Made by a program: the position numbers and the translations under genes. From NCBI GenBank assembly GCA_041676645.1, contig JBAYRO010000029.1, positions 1-37,272 of the forward strand: a stretch of 37,272 nt of DNA. The letters run 5' to 3'. The notes under the pieces are model-generated. The model was not told where the DNA came from. It saw only the letters and a list, made by a program, of their open reading frames with translations, and ran no database searches. This document shows, piece by piece, positions 1 to 8,353 of this stretch. Origin of the DNA: JAMLIN01 sp041676645. Its GTDB lineage: Bacteria; Pseudomonadota; Gammaproteobacteria; Burkholderiales; Burkholderiaceae_E. Each line of letters starts with the position of its first letter. Within the stretch, counting starts at the first letter, position 1.

Positions 1-563
1 ACCGACAGTCCGACGTAGCCCATGTAGAGCAGCGGCGGATGGAACACCATGCCGACATCCTGGAGCAGCGGATTGAGGTCGCGACCATTCGGTGGCGGCG
101 GCAGCAGGCGCTCGAAGGGATTGGAGGTGAACAGCAGGAACAGCAGGAAGCCGAAGGCGATGAGGCCCATGATCGCGAGTATCCGTGCCCGAAGCACGCC
201 CGGAAGCGAGCCCGAGAACAGCGCGACCGCCAGGGTCCAGCCCGCCAGTGTCAGGACCCACAGCAGCATCGAGCCTTCATGCGATCCCCAGGTGGCGGCG
301 ATCCGGTAGTGCAGGGGTAGATCGAGGTTCGAATGCGTCGCCACCAGCAGCACGCTGAAGTCGTTGTTCACGAAGAGCGATGCCAGCGCCAGGAAGGCCA
401 GCGCGACGAGAACGAACAGCAGGACGGCGGCCGGCGTGCCGATCGCCATGAGGCGCGCGCCGGTCTGGCCGCGCAGCGCGCTGCCGAGCATCGGTAGCGC
501 GCCCAGCATGAACGCCACGGCCAGGCCGAGGGCGAGCAGGAACTGCCCGAGTTCAGCGAGCAT
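1..563 (-). CDS. ccmF: Cytochrome c heme lyase subunit CcmF (N-terminal part; cut by window edge)
   Basis: This gene encodes the N-terminal ~187 residues of CcmF, an inner-membrane protein of System I cytochrome c maturation that passes heme from holo-CcmE to apocytochrome c. I translated it from the reverse strand. It shows the family signatures WGSHEGS near residue 91, NPFERLLP near 150, and GRDLNPLLQD followed by FHPPLLYMGYVG near 172-183. It is very hydrophobic, with several membrane segments. The ATG at 563-561 (MLAELGQFLL) lies inside the end of ccmI, an 11-base overlap that suggests translational coupling. The rest of the gene lies off the left edge. The WGSHEGS and FHPPLLYMGYVG motifs make the family call firm. 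NrfE, a CcmF paralogue, is the main alternative and cannot be excluded without the C-terminus. Confidence 0.9.
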   Translation of the reverse strand, partial: MLAELGQFLLALGLAVAFMLGALPMLGSALRGQTGARLMAIGTPAAVLLFVLVALAFLALASLFVNNDFSVLLVATHSNLDLPLHYRIAATWGSHEGSMLLWVLTLAGWTLAVALFSGSLPGVLRARILAIMGLIAFGFLLFLLFTSNPFERLLPPPPNGRDLNPLLQDVGMVFHPPLLYMGYVGLS

Positions 564-1941
564 TGGCGGCCTCCCCGTCATTGCCCACGACCCGGTCGAT
601 CACGATCCTGAGATCGTGGCTTCCGGGTTCGACCGAAGCCAGCGAACCGTAGAGGTCGCCCGCCCGGCGTTGCGCCTCGCCGCTGCGGCTCAGGCGCGCC
701 TCGAGGCTCAGGACGCCGGCGCTCGACAGCAGCCGGGAGGGATTCATCGCATTGGCATCGCCGAGCTCGAAGGACATCGGCAGGCTGGCGCCCGGCTCGC
801 GCCGGACCGCCACCGGAATCGGGGGGCCGTCAGCCTGGCGGGCGATCACGAAGAGCGTCCCGCCGCGTTCGGCCTGGGCGGCAAGCCCGGGGTCGACGAG
901 GACGGTTCCGGCGACGATCGTTCCCGTCGCCTGCTGCGCGGCGGCGCGGCGCCCCGTATCGGGCGCCGCCGTCGAGCTTGCCAGGACCGCCGGCGTCGGT
1001 GCGCCCGACGGCATCCGGGCCTCGATGCGATCGAGGATCCGGCCGACTTCGGTGGCATCGGCCGATCCCGCCGGCATGCCCTCGCGCAGCTGCAGCAGGT
1101 AGTGGCGGGCGCGGGGCAGGTCGCCGGCGCGGAACTGGGCGGCCGCCATCAGCCAGAGCGCCCTCGGTTCCCTGTCATCTATCGTGAGCGCGCGCTCGAG
1201 CATCTCGATCGGCCGTCCCGCGAAACTGCCGCCCGCGACCACGGCGACCGATTCGGCCGTCTCGGCGAGCAGCCTCGCGTCGGGTTCGACCCGCGGCATG
1301 GCCTGTTCGAACGCGAGCACGGCATCCTGGTGACGTCCCTGCATCTTGAGCGCGGCGCCGAGCATGGCCCAGGCCTCGCCGTCCTCGGGCGCTTCACGGG
1401 TGCGCTGCTCGATCCCGGCGACCAGGGTGTCCAGCTCCCGGCTCTCCGAGGGCATGGCGGTGGTGGTGGGATGGCCGGGGGGTAGCTGCGGACTGGCGGT
1501 GGGATGGCCGAGGGGTGGCTGCGGACTGGTGGCCCGGGCCGGCGGGCGGGCTTCGAGCAGGGCCGGCGCGCCGACCTGCTGATATGTCATGAAGGCGCTC
1601 GCCGGCACCAGGACGATGAGGGCGGCCGCCGTGATTCCGGTAACGCCGCGCACGCCGGCGACGCTTCTCCTGGTCGGCGCCGATACGCTGGAGGTCGGCA
1701 GGTCGGTCGCGAGCTGGCGCAGCAGCTCGCGTTGCGCCAGCTCGGCCTCGTCGGGGGCGAGCCGCCCGCTGGCGCGTTCCCGGTCGATCTCGCGACGGCG
1801 GTCGCGGTAGACCGCAAGCCGTTGCCGCTCCTCCTCCCCGGCTTCATCCACGACGGGCGGGTCGCGCCGTAGCAATGGCCTGACCAGCACGACGGTGACG
1901 AGCAGCGTCGCCATCGCGACGAAAACCCAGAACAGCAGCAT
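553..1941 (-). CDS. ccmI: Cytochrome c-type biogenesis protein CcmI (TPR apocytochrome chaperone)
   Basis: This is a 462-residue membrane protein that presents apocytochrome c to the CcmF/CcmH heme lyase. I start it at the ATG at 1941 (MLLFWVFVAM), which begins directly with the first membrane segment (residues 1-24). A longer reading would add about 50 polar residues from the upstream region that look non-coding. A second membrane segment lies near residues 97-118. TPR-like helices cover roughly 175-293. A C-terminal periplasmic domain near 345-455 carries the typical pattern 'FVIAR..GPPIPVAVRR ... LPMSFELGDANAMNP ... EARLSRSG'. A proline-rich linker before the TPRs contains a small tandem duplication (1468-1533). 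The stop overlaps ccmF. Having ccmI directly before ccmF, with no ccmE between, differs from the usual ccmABCDEFGHI order. Confidence 0.85.
   Translation of the reverse strand: MLLFWVFVAMATLLVTVVLVRPLLRRDPPVVDEAGEEERQRLAVYRDRRREIDRERASGRLAPDEAELAQRELLRQLATDLPTSSVSAPTRRSVAGVRGVTGITAAALIVLVPASAFMTYQQVGAPALLEARPPARATSPQPPLGHPTASPQLPPGHPTTTAMPSESRELDTLVAGIEQRTREAPEDGEAWAMLGAALKMQGRHQDAVLAFEQAMPRVEPDARLLAETAESVAVVAGGSFAGRPIEMLERALTIDDREPRALWLMAAAQFRAGDLPRARHYLLQLREGMPAGSADATEVGRILDRIEARMPSGAPTPAVLASSTAAPDTGRRAAAQQATGTIVAGTVLVDPGLAAQAERGGTLFVIARQADGPPIPVAVRREPGASLPMSFELGDANAMNPSRLLSSAGVLSLEARLSRSGEAQRRAGDLYGSLASVEPGSHDLRIVIDRVVGNDGEAANAR
1468..1533. repeat. Imperfect tandem duplication, 2 x 33 bp, in the ccmI linker
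   Basis: Two adjacent 33-bp units (1468-1500 and 1501-1533) differ at a few bases. On the minus strand they encode two similar 11-residue stretches of the type PQ(P/L)PxGHPT. The repeat is in frame and lies in the linker between the second membrane segment and the TPR region, so it probably changes only linker length. Confidence 0.75.
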
Positions 1942-2049
1942 GGTGGCACCGGCACACGCCCGAGGGTCGGCGTGGAGTCGAACCTCGGAGGATTGTCGCA
2001 TCGGGGTGCGCTGCGCATGAGGGCTCGGCAGGGGCGAATTCCGGTCTGG

Positions 2050-2083
2050 ATGGGTCCAGTGTCCATGTCTGGCATGGGTCCAG
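2050..2083. repeat. Direct repeat ATGGGTCCAG, 24-bp period, between ccmI and the DauA-like gene
   Basis: The 10-mer ATGGGTCCAG occurs at 2050-2059 and 2074-2083, exactly 24 bases apart, in the 233-base divergent region 1942-2174. Two helical turns is roughly 21 bp, so both copies lie on similar faces of the helix. I see no gene here beyond the short reading frame at 2146. The role is unknown; it may be a regulator site or chance. Confidence 0.35.
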
Positions 2084-2145
2084 AACACCATGGACGCTGT
2101 CGGCCGATCGCTGCATCGGCCACCCGTCGTTGCTACAGTGGAGGA

Positions 2146-2178
2146 ATGATCGATGACGAGCGGACGGAGTCACGATGA
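2146..2178 (+). other. Possible 10-codon leader ORF coupled to the DauA-like gene
   Basis: An ATG at 2146 follows a strong Shine-Dalgarno-like GGAGGA (2139-2144 region) and opens a ten-residue frame, MIDDERTESR. It stops at 2176-2178, overlapping the ATG at 2175 of the next gene (ATGA). This geometry fits translational coupling. It may equally be an incidental frame, since the main gene has its own weaker GGAG (2166-2169) six bases before its start. Confidence 0.3.
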
Positions 2179-3311
2179 CGGCACAGGCCCAGGGCTGCGA
2201 CTGGATCATCGTGGGGGCGGGCATCGCCGGCGCCTCGCTCGGCTACTTCCTTGCACCCCATGGGCGGGTCGTCCTGCTCGAGAGGGAAGCGCAGCCGGGT
2301 TACCACGCCACCGGTCGTTCGGCGGCTCTCTATCTCGAGAGCTACGGGCCCCCCCAGGTGCGGGCGCTGACGCTCGCCAGCCGCGCCTTCCTCGAAAGGC
2401 CGCCCGACGGCTTCGCGGAACAGCCGATCCTGACGCCGCGCGGCGCCCTGAGCTTCGGTACTGGCGAGCAGCAGGCCCTGCTCGACCAGCGCCTCGAGGA
2501 GATCCGCGGGCTCGGCATCGAGGCCTTGCGGCTCGACGCCGCGGCCACGCTGGCCAGGGTGCCGGTCCTGCGCGCTGAACTGGTCGCCGGCGGCCTGTTC
2601 GAGCCGGACGCCATGGATATCGATGTGGACCTGCTGCTGCAGGGCTACCTGCGTGGCCTGCGCCGTCATGGGGGCATTGTCGAGTCCGGTGTCGACATCA
2701 CCGAAGCGGGCCGCGACGGCGACGACTGGCTCGTTTCCGACGGGCGACGGCAGTGGCGCGCTCCGGTGCTCATCGATGCCGCCGGCGCCTGGGCCGACGA
2801 GTTCGCCATGCTTGCCGGGGTGGCGCCGATCGGCCTGCAGCCGAAGCGTCGCAGCGCCTTCGTGTTCCATCCGCCCGAGGGGCTCGATGTTCGCGCGCTG
2901 CCGGCTTTCCTGGCCGCCGACGATTCCTTCTACGTCAAGCCCGATGCCGGCATGCTGCTCGGCTCGCCGGCCAACGCCGATCCGGTGGCCCCCCATGATG
3001 TCGTCGCCGAGGAGCTCGACGTCGCGATCGGCATCGACCGCATCCAGCGCTTCACCACGCTCACGATTCGCCGACCCGCGCGAACCTGGGCGGGCTTGCG
3101 CTCCTTTGTCGAGGACGGCGGTCTGGTGGGAGGCTTCGATCCGGTCGCGACCGGGTTCTTCTGGGTGGCCGCCCAGGGCGGCTACGGCATCCAGACCTGC
3201 GCTGCGATGGGTGACGCCTGCGCTGCGCTGGTGCGCGGCCAGCCCCTGCCGGCGCACCTGCAGGACGTCGGCCTGACGGAAGCGGCCCTGGGCCCGGCCC
3301 GCCTCTCCTGA
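2175..3311 (+). CDS. FAD-dependent D-amino-acid dehydrogenase, DauA-like
   Basis: This 378-residue flavoprotein belongs to the DAO/DadA family and aligns along its whole length, from memory, with Pseudomonas D-arginine dehydrogenase DauA. An N-terminal dinucleotide fold (IIVGAGIAGASLGY, residues 10-23) is followed by GYHATGRSAA. Further shared blocks are LQPKRRSAF, DSFYVKPDAGMLLGSPANA, WAGLRSF and GFFWVAAQGGYGIQT. Such enzymes oxidise a D-amino acid to the imino acid and pass electrons to a membrane quinone or other acceptor. Residues equivalent to DauA Tyr53, Arg222, Tyr249 and Arg305 appear kept. Those equivalent to His48 and Glu87, the acid that holds the arginine side chain, are Leu and Ala here. 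I therefore expect a different D-amino acid as substrate and give no symbol. It runs tail to tail with the patatin gene, 15 bases apart. Confidence 0.85.
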   Translation: MTAQAQGCDWIIVGAGIAGASLGYFLAPHGRVVLLEREAQPGYHATGRSAALYLESYGPPQVRALTLASRAFLERPPDGFAEQPILTPRGALSFGTGEQQALLDQRLEEIRGLGIEALRLDAAATLARVPVLRAELVAGGLFEPDAMDIDVDLLLQGYLRGLRRHGGIVESGVDITEAGRDGDDWLVSDGRRQWRAPVLIDAAGAWADEFAMLAGVAPIGLQPKRRSAFVFHPPEGLDVRALPAFLAADDSFYVKPDAGMLLGSPANADPVAPHDVVAEELDVAIGIDRIQRFTTLTIRRPARTWAGLRSFVEDGGLVGGFDPVATGFFWVAAQGGYGIQTCAAMGDACAALVRGQPLPAHLQDVGLTEAALGPARLS

Positions 3312-3326
3312 GCCGGTCGCCGGGCG

Positions 3327-4295
3327 CTACGGCTCGGTGGACGGCTGCAGGGTGGGGTGCTCGCCGCCAGGCGGGCGGACCGGGCCGAGCAGGGCCTGGA
3401 TCTGCGGCAGGACGCTTTCGGTGGCCCGGCGGCCCTCGTCGATCGCCTCGGCGGCGCGATGGAAGTCGAGCAGGGCGAAGTGTGCGAGGTGGGGCGCGAC
3501 CAGGACGTCGGCCGGCTCGCCGGCGAGTCGGCTGCGGGTGATGCGGATCTGCATGATGTTGATGCTGGTCGCCAGCACATCCATCAGCGAGGGTGGCGGT
3601 GGCGCCGGGGGTTCGTCGTCGGAGCTCGAGAAGAGCGAGGCGAAGCCCGCCTGGAGCCGCGCCATCAGGCCGTCGCCCGGCTCGGCAGGGATTACCGAAC
3701 TCGATACCGGTTGCAGGGCGCTGGCTCGGCCGAGCATGTCGGCGCCGAGGTCGACCGCGATCACGACGTCGGCGCCCATGGCGCGGGCGAGCGATACCGG
3801 CACCGGGTTGACCAGGCCGCCGTCGACCAGGTAGCGGCCATCGCGCAGGACGGGGGTGAACAGGCCCGGCACCGAGATCGAGGCCCGGGCTACCTCGAGG
3901 AACGGACCCTTCTCGAGCCAGACCTCGCGGCCGGTGTGCAGGTCGGTGGCGACCGCCGCGAAGGGCAGGTCGAATTCGGAGATGTCCGATTCGCCGAGCC
4001 GGTGGGCCAGGAAGCCGAGGAGCTTCGAGCCCTTGATCAGGCCGCTGCCCATCGAGATGTCGAGAAAGCCGACCACGTCGGACCAGCTCAGGCTGCGCAG
4101 CCAGGATTCGAGTTCGTCGAGCCTGCCCTTGGCGTAGATCCCGCCCACGAGGGCTCCGATCGATGTCCCGCAGACGATGTCGGGCCGGATCCCCGCCTCC
4201 TCCAGGGCCTGGATCACGCCGATGTGCGACCAGCCTCGCGCTGCGCCGCTGCCGAGCGCGAGCCCGATCCGCAGCCTGTTCGGTCTTGTCATCAT
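3327..4295 (-). CDS. Patatin-like phospholipase, RssA family
   Basis: This 322-residue serine hydrolase has the patatin fold. The glycine-rich oxyanion loop GSGAARG lies at residues 15-21. The nucleophile elbow is GTSIG with Ser45, and the catalytic aspartate is Asp158 in DGGLVNP. Ser-Asp dyad enzymes of this family hydrolyse acyl esters of lipids; the substrate of bacterial RssA-type proteins is mostly unknown. No signal peptide or membrane segment is seen, so it is probably cytoplasmic or membrane-associated. The residues after about 200 include a proline/serine-rich low-complexity stretch. Two tandem ATGs (4295 and 4292) both fit the start; a longer in-frame reading to 4439 adds arginine-rich non-family sequence and I reject it. 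Confidence 0.85.
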   Translation of the reverse strand: MMTRPNRLRIGLALGSGAARGWSHIGVIQALEEAGIRPDIVCGTSIGALVGGIYAKGRLDELESWLRSLSWSDVVGFLDISMGSGLIKGSKLLGFLAHRLGESDISEFDLPFAAVATDLHTGREVWLEKGPFLEVARASISVPGLFTPVLRDGRYLVDGGLVNPVPVSLARAMGADVVIAVDLGADMLGRASALQPVSSSVIPAEPGDGLMARLQAGFASLFSSSDDEPPAPPPPSLMDVLATSINIMQIRITRSRLAGEPADVLVAPHLAHFALLDFHRAAEAIDEGRRATESVLPQIQALLGPVRPPGGEHPTLQPSTEP

Positions 4296-4472
4296 GGCGG
4301 GTTCACGGCGGGACGGATGAGGGCTTTCCACTATACGACAAGGCCGTGCCGACCGTCGATGGCGGCCCGCCAACCGCCGATCGGGCGGGAGCCACGAATG
4401 CGCGCCGCCCCTTCGCCGTCGGCGGCCGGACGGGGACATTCATCACGACGATCGCGCTGGCCATCAGTTAGG

Positions 4473-4507
4473 ATCGGACGCAACGCGCACTGGAATCGCC
4501 GTCCGAT
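4473..4507. repeat. Inverted repeat ahead of the DUF1631 gene
   Basis: ATCGGACG (4473-4480) pairs with CGTCCGAT (4500-4507), an 8-bp stem with a 19-base loop that ends 19 bases before the ATG of the DUF1631 gene. No clear ribosome binding site lies between the hairpin and the start. The rest of the 231-base divergent region 4296-4526 shows no gene. On the minus strand a TATAGT-like -10 lies near 4335-4340 and could serve the patatin gene. Confidence 0.35.
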
Positions 4508-4526
4508 GCGCACCAATACCGACTAG

Positions 4527-7130
4527 ATGACTGCCGATTCGTCGACAAGCCCAAGCAGGACTTTCGCGGACATCCGCGCCGAACTCGCGCGCGAGTTGAC
4601 GCAGGGTTTTCGCGGACTCCTGCCGGTGCTCGCAGCGGAGCTCGAGACCGCGGGCGAGCGTGCCGAGTCCGACCGGGATTACCAGGCCCTGCACGCCGCC
4701 TGCTCGATCCTGCGGCGCGACCCGGACCAGCGCGCCGCACGGATCGCGGGCCTGTTCGAGGAACTGGTACAGCGGATTCTCAAGGCGGCCGAACTCGATG
4801 ATCCGTCCGCGCAGGCGGAGGTGCTCGCCCTGATGGACGAGGAAACCCTCGAGGCGCAGCTGATCGCGCAGCCCCTTGCGAAGAGGGTTCGCGAGGCCGA
4901 TCCGACGGGTTACGAAACCTACGCGGCCCGGGCACGCCGCCTGAGCCCGGTGCCCTGGGTGGACGATGCGCTCAATCCGCTCGGCGCACGGGTGCTGGCG
5001 CAGGCTTTCGTCGCAGCGCTGGGCGACGTGCTCGAGACGGGGCCGGTGCGCCAGCGCCTGCGCAGCGTGCTGCCGCCGCGCGTGGCGCCGATGCTCGGCC
5101 AGCTCGTCGCCGGCGCCGAGCGTCGCATGGCCCGGCTGGGCGTCGAGCCCATGCCGCCCTCGCAGGTGCTTCCCGACGAGAAGGGCGTGCCACCCGAGCC
5201 CGAGCCTTCGGCGGTGGCGGACGGGTCCGCACCATTCCCGGCCGGCGACCATGCCGATCCCGCCGTTGCGGACGAGCCCCACGGGGACGCGCCATCCTCC
5301 GCGCCCTCGACCGCCGAGCGCATGGTCGATCGGGTCGCCCGGGCGGATCGCGATGCCCGCCGGCTCGGGACATCGGCGCTCGCCAGTCTCGTGGCCGATG
5401 AGCGTCTGCGCGTGTTGCCGACATTGCAGCCGGTGGTCGACATCGAGCGCGACGCCGTAGCCTTCGCCCATTCGATCGGCCAGGTCCCGTACAGCCGGAG
5501 TTCGCGCAGCCGTTACTTCGCCAATGTCCGCAAGCGCCTCGGCGAAGCCTCGGCCACGCCCGCGCAGCTGGCGGTGGTCGATGTGGTTGCCGCGATGTTC
5601 GACTATGTCGTCGACGACCGGCGACTGCCCCAGGCGGCGCATCCGCTCGTCTGGCGGCTGCAGCAACCCTCGCTCGCGCTTGCGCTGCTCGATCCGGGCT
5701 ATCTCGGCGACGAACCCCGGTCCTTGCGCCGCCTGGTGGAGAACTTCGGCGCGATCGCCAATGCCTTCGCGGACGACATGACCCGCGGCAGCGAACTCTA
5801 TCGCCGGATGGAGACGGTGGTGCGCGCCGTCGAGATCGTGACCAGCGCGCTGCAGACGCGCTCGGCGGTGATGTCGCGCCAGGTCGAGCTCGAGTACACC
5901 CGGGCGGCCGGGCATGTCGGCCAGCTGATCGAGCGCATCGTGCGCGAACGCAGCGCGCTCGAATCGATGCCCGGCCGGCGCAATCGCCGCGACTACACGC
6001 GGCGGCCGAACCGGGGCCAGGAGCGCGAAGTCACCGAGAGGATCGAGCGCCTGCTCGAGGAGCGGCTCGCCCGTCATTCGGTGCCCGAGTCGGTCCATGA
6101 ATTCCTGCGCACCGTCTGGTTGCGACACCTGCGTACGGCCGTGCTGCGCGACGGCGAGGACAGCGGCGAATTCCGCGTCGCGCTGCAGGTGGTCGATGAC
6201 CTGCTGTGGAGCCTCGACGACAAGGCGCCGGGCGCGGTCAGCCGCCGCGAGCTGGTGCAGCGGATTCCGCCCCTGATCCAGGTCCTGACCCAGGGCCTGC
6301 GCGCGATCGGCGCGAAGGAAGAGGAGCATCGCGGCTTCTTCGACGAGCTGTTCCTGATCCACCTGCGCCGCCTGCAGCGGCGCGATCGCAGCCGCACGGT
6401 AACGGGGCCGGAGGCGGTCGACGAGCCGGTCCCCGCCGAACCGACCGATCCGGCGCACGCCACCGAGCCGGCGTCATCGGATCGCGCGCCCGCCACCAGG
6501 ATGGGCGCTTCGCACACCACGACCTACGATGTCCAGGGCAGCGTGCCCACCTTGCGCGATCCCCTGCATGCGCGCGAGCGGGCCGAGGACCGGCATGCGT
6601 CCGAGCCCAGCGACGCGATGGCGTCGACCGCCGCAGATGCCGATGACGGCGATGTCGAATGTGGTGATTCCGGCCTGCGGACCGGCACGGCCAGGGGCGT
6701 GGCGCCGGCCGCGTCGACTGAAGGATCGACCGAACCGGAAGAAGCGCCGACGCGGGTGGTGGTGCCGATCGTCGACGCGGCTCCGGCGGCGGCGCAGGCA
6801 CAGGAGGAAACCGCCGAGGCGGACGAGCGCAGCCATCGCCTGCTCGAGGTTCTCAATGCGGTCGATCTCGCCGACCTGCCCGGGCAGCCGCGCCGGATCC
6901 TGGCGGATCCCGACGATGCCTTCGGACAGCTGGCGCGGGGCGACTGGGTCGAGATGGAGAGTCGTGACGGTGGCCAGCGCTACATGAAGGTGGCATGGAT
7001 CAACAGCAAGCGCACCGTGGCCCTGCTGGTCCGCCATCCCGATCGAAGGGCGCTCTCCCTGCGCATGAACGAGATGGCGCGCCGCTTCGAGGCGGGCCGC
7101 GCTTTCCTGCTGGAGCGCGCCGCGCACTGA
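4527..7130 (+). CDS. DUF1631 family protein
   Basis: This large soluble protein of 867 residues matches the DUF1631 family in overall design. A helical N-terminal part (about 1-200) contains 'YQALHAACSILRRDPDQRA'. An acidic proline/alanine-rich linker follows near 215-265, then a long helical core (about 265-630). A second low-complexity linker spans about 630-765. The C-terminal domain of roughly 100 residues includes 'GDWVEMESRDGGQRYMKVAWINSKRTVALLV' in parts, a compact beta-rich segment. No membrane segment, signal peptide or catalytic motif is recognisable. Older databases sometimes label this family 'thymidine phosphorylase', which the sequence does not support. The function is unknown. 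It is transcribed alone, diverging from the patatin gene and converging on the ABC transporter ATPase. Confidence 0.8.
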   Translation: MTADSSTSPSRTFADIRAELARELTQGFRGLLPVLAAELETAGERAESDRDYQALHAACSILRRDPDQRAARIAGLFEELVQRILKAAELDDPSAQAEVLALMDEETLEAQLIAQPLAKRVREADPTGYETYAARARRLSPVPWVDDALNPLGARVLAQAFVAALGDVLETGPVRQRLRSVLPPRVAPMLGQLVAGAERRMARLGVEPMPPSQVLPDEKGVPPEPEPSAVADGSAPFPAGDHADPAVADEPHGDAPSSAPSTAERMVDRVARADRDARRLGTSALASLVADERLRVLPTLQPVVDIERDAVAFAHSIGQVPYSRSSRSRYFANVRKRLGEASATPAQLAVVDVVAAMFDYVVDDRRLPQAAHPLVWRLQQPSLALALLDPGYLGDEPRSLRRLVENFGAIANAFADDMTRGSELYRRMETVVRAVEIVTSALQTRSAVMSRQVELEYTRAAGHVGQLIERIVRERSALESMPGRRNRRDYTRRPNRGQEREVTERIERLLEERLARHSVPESVHEFLRTVWLRHLRTAVLRDGEDSGEFRVALQVVDDLLWSLDDKAPGAVSRRELVQRIPPLIQVLTQGLRAIGAKEEEHRGFFDELFLIHLRRLQRRDRSRTVTGPEAVDEPVPAEPTDPAHATEPASSDRAPATRMGASHTTTYDVQGSVPTLRDPLHARERAEDRHASEPSDAMASTAADADDGDVECGDSGLRTGTARGVAPAASTEGSTEPEEAPTRVVVPIVDAAPAAAQAQEETAEADERSHRLLEVLNAVDLADLPGQPRRILADPDDAFGQLARGDWVEMESRDGGQRYMKVAWINSKRTVALLVRHPDRRALSLRMNEMARRFEAGRAFLLERAAH

Positions 7131-7195
7131 ACCGACTGCGGGTCCGACTCCAGGCGCTGGTGCGCCGGAACCTTACCGGCTCACGGCCGGGCGTT

Positions 7196-8347
7196 TCACG
7201 CGGGTTCGTCGATCGGGAAGGTCACGACATGGTCGGCATCGAAGCGGATGCCGATCCGCTCGCCGATCCCATGGTCGTGGTGGCTCGGCACCAGCGCCAG
7301 CAGCGTCGCCCCGCTGGGCAGCTTCAGGGTGTAGAGGAAATGGGCGCCGCGAAAGGCCTTGCGGACGACCTCGGCGCGAATCGGACTGTCGTCATCGTGG
7401 ACGACGTCGTCCGGGCGCAGCAGCACCTGCACCTCCCCGCTCGGACTGGCCTGGGCATGGGCCATGGCCTGGTCGGTGCGCGTGTGGATCGGCAGGTTGC
7501 CCAGTTCGATTGATACCCGGGAGCGGCCGTCGACATGGTGGATCCGGCCTGGCAGGAAGGAGCCGAGGCCGACGAAATCCGCGACCAGGCGCGTCTGCGG
7601 CTGATGATAGAGGCGATAGGGAGTGTCCCACTGCTCGATCCGCCCCTGATGCATCACGCCGACCCGGTCGGCCAGCGCGAAGGCTTCGTACTGGTCGTGT
7701 GTCACGAGCAGGGCGGTGATGCGGGCGCGCTGAAGGATGTCGCGCAGGTCCAGGGCGAGCCGTTCGCGCAGGTCGGGGTCCAGATTGGAGAAGGGTTCGT
7801 CGAGCAGCAGGATCGCCGGCGCCGGTGCGAGCGCCCGCGCGAGCGCCACCCGCTGCTGCTGGCCACCGGAGAGTTCGTGCGGATAGCGTTCGCCGATGCG
7901 GGGCAGGCCGACGAGTTCGAGCATCTCGGCCACGCGACTGCGCCGGGCTGCCGGCGCGAGTCGCCGCAGCCCGAAGGCGACGTTGGCGGCGACGTCCAGA
8001 TGGGGAAACAGGGCATAGTCCTGGAACACGACGCCGACCCCACGTGATTCGGGCTCGGCGCAGTGGCAGGAATCGCTCACCATCCTGCCGCTGATGTGGA
8101 TCCGGCCGCTGGACGGACGGACGAAGCCGGCAACGGCGCGCAACGCGGTCGTCTTGCCGCAGCCCGACGGACCGAGCAGGCAGCCGATCTCGCCATCGTT
8201 CAGGCTGAACGACAGGCCGCTCAGCACATCGAGCCGGCCATCCGGGGTGTCGTAGTGGATATGCAGCCCGTCGACCAGGAGGGCCGCGGGCGAGATCGTG
8301 GCGCCGGACTGGCCGGCCATCGTGTCGCGTTCCGGAATGGCGTGCAT
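7196..8347 (-). CDS. fbpC: ABC transporter ATP-binding protein, iron(III) type (FbpC-like)
   Basis: This is a 383-residue cytoplasmic ATPase that powers import through the permease encoded divergently. Walker A is GPSGCGKTT (residues 59-67), the Q-loop glutamine is near 109, the signature is LSGGQQQR (159-166) and Walker B is ILLLDEP (179-185), followed by the H-loop in LLVTHDQ. The C-terminal third is a TOBE-type regulatory/substrate domain, as in FbpC, PotA and related proteins. The best start is ATG 8347; a TTG at 8353 is also in frame. The family could be iron(III), putrescine or phosphonate import. The adjacent FbpB-like double permease and a Fur-like site favour iron(III). No FbpA-type binding protein gene is adjacent. 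Confidence 0.85.
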   Translation of the reverse strand: MHAIPERDTMAGQSGATISPAALLVDGLHIHYDTPDGRLDVLSGLSFSLNDGEIGCLLGPSGCGKTTALRAVAGFVRPSSGRIHISGRMVSDSCHCAEPESRGVGVVFQDYALFPHLDVAANVAFGLRRLAPAARRSRVAEMLELVGLPRIGERYPHELSGGQQQRVALARALAPAPAILLLDEPFSNLDPDLRERLALDLRDILQRARITALLVTHDQYEAFALADRVGVMHQGRIEQWDTPYRLYHQPQTRLVADFVGLGSFLPGRIHHVDGRSRVSIELGNLPIHTRTDQAMAHAQASPSGEVQVLLRPDDVVHDDDSPIRAEVVRKAFRGAHFLYTLKLPSGATLLALVPSHHDHGIGERIGIRFDADHVVTFPIDEPA

Positions 8348-8353
8348 CCCCAA

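Noticed and set aside
364..1485. 373-codon plus frame opposite ccmI and ccmF
   Set aside because: Both minus-strand proteins have family motifs; the plus frame crosses their junction with no domain.
4464..6458. 664-codon minus-strand frame opposite the DUF1631 gene
   Set aside because: Composition (Arg, His, Gln, Ala, Gly) is that of an antisense shadow; the plus-strand protein has family character throughout.
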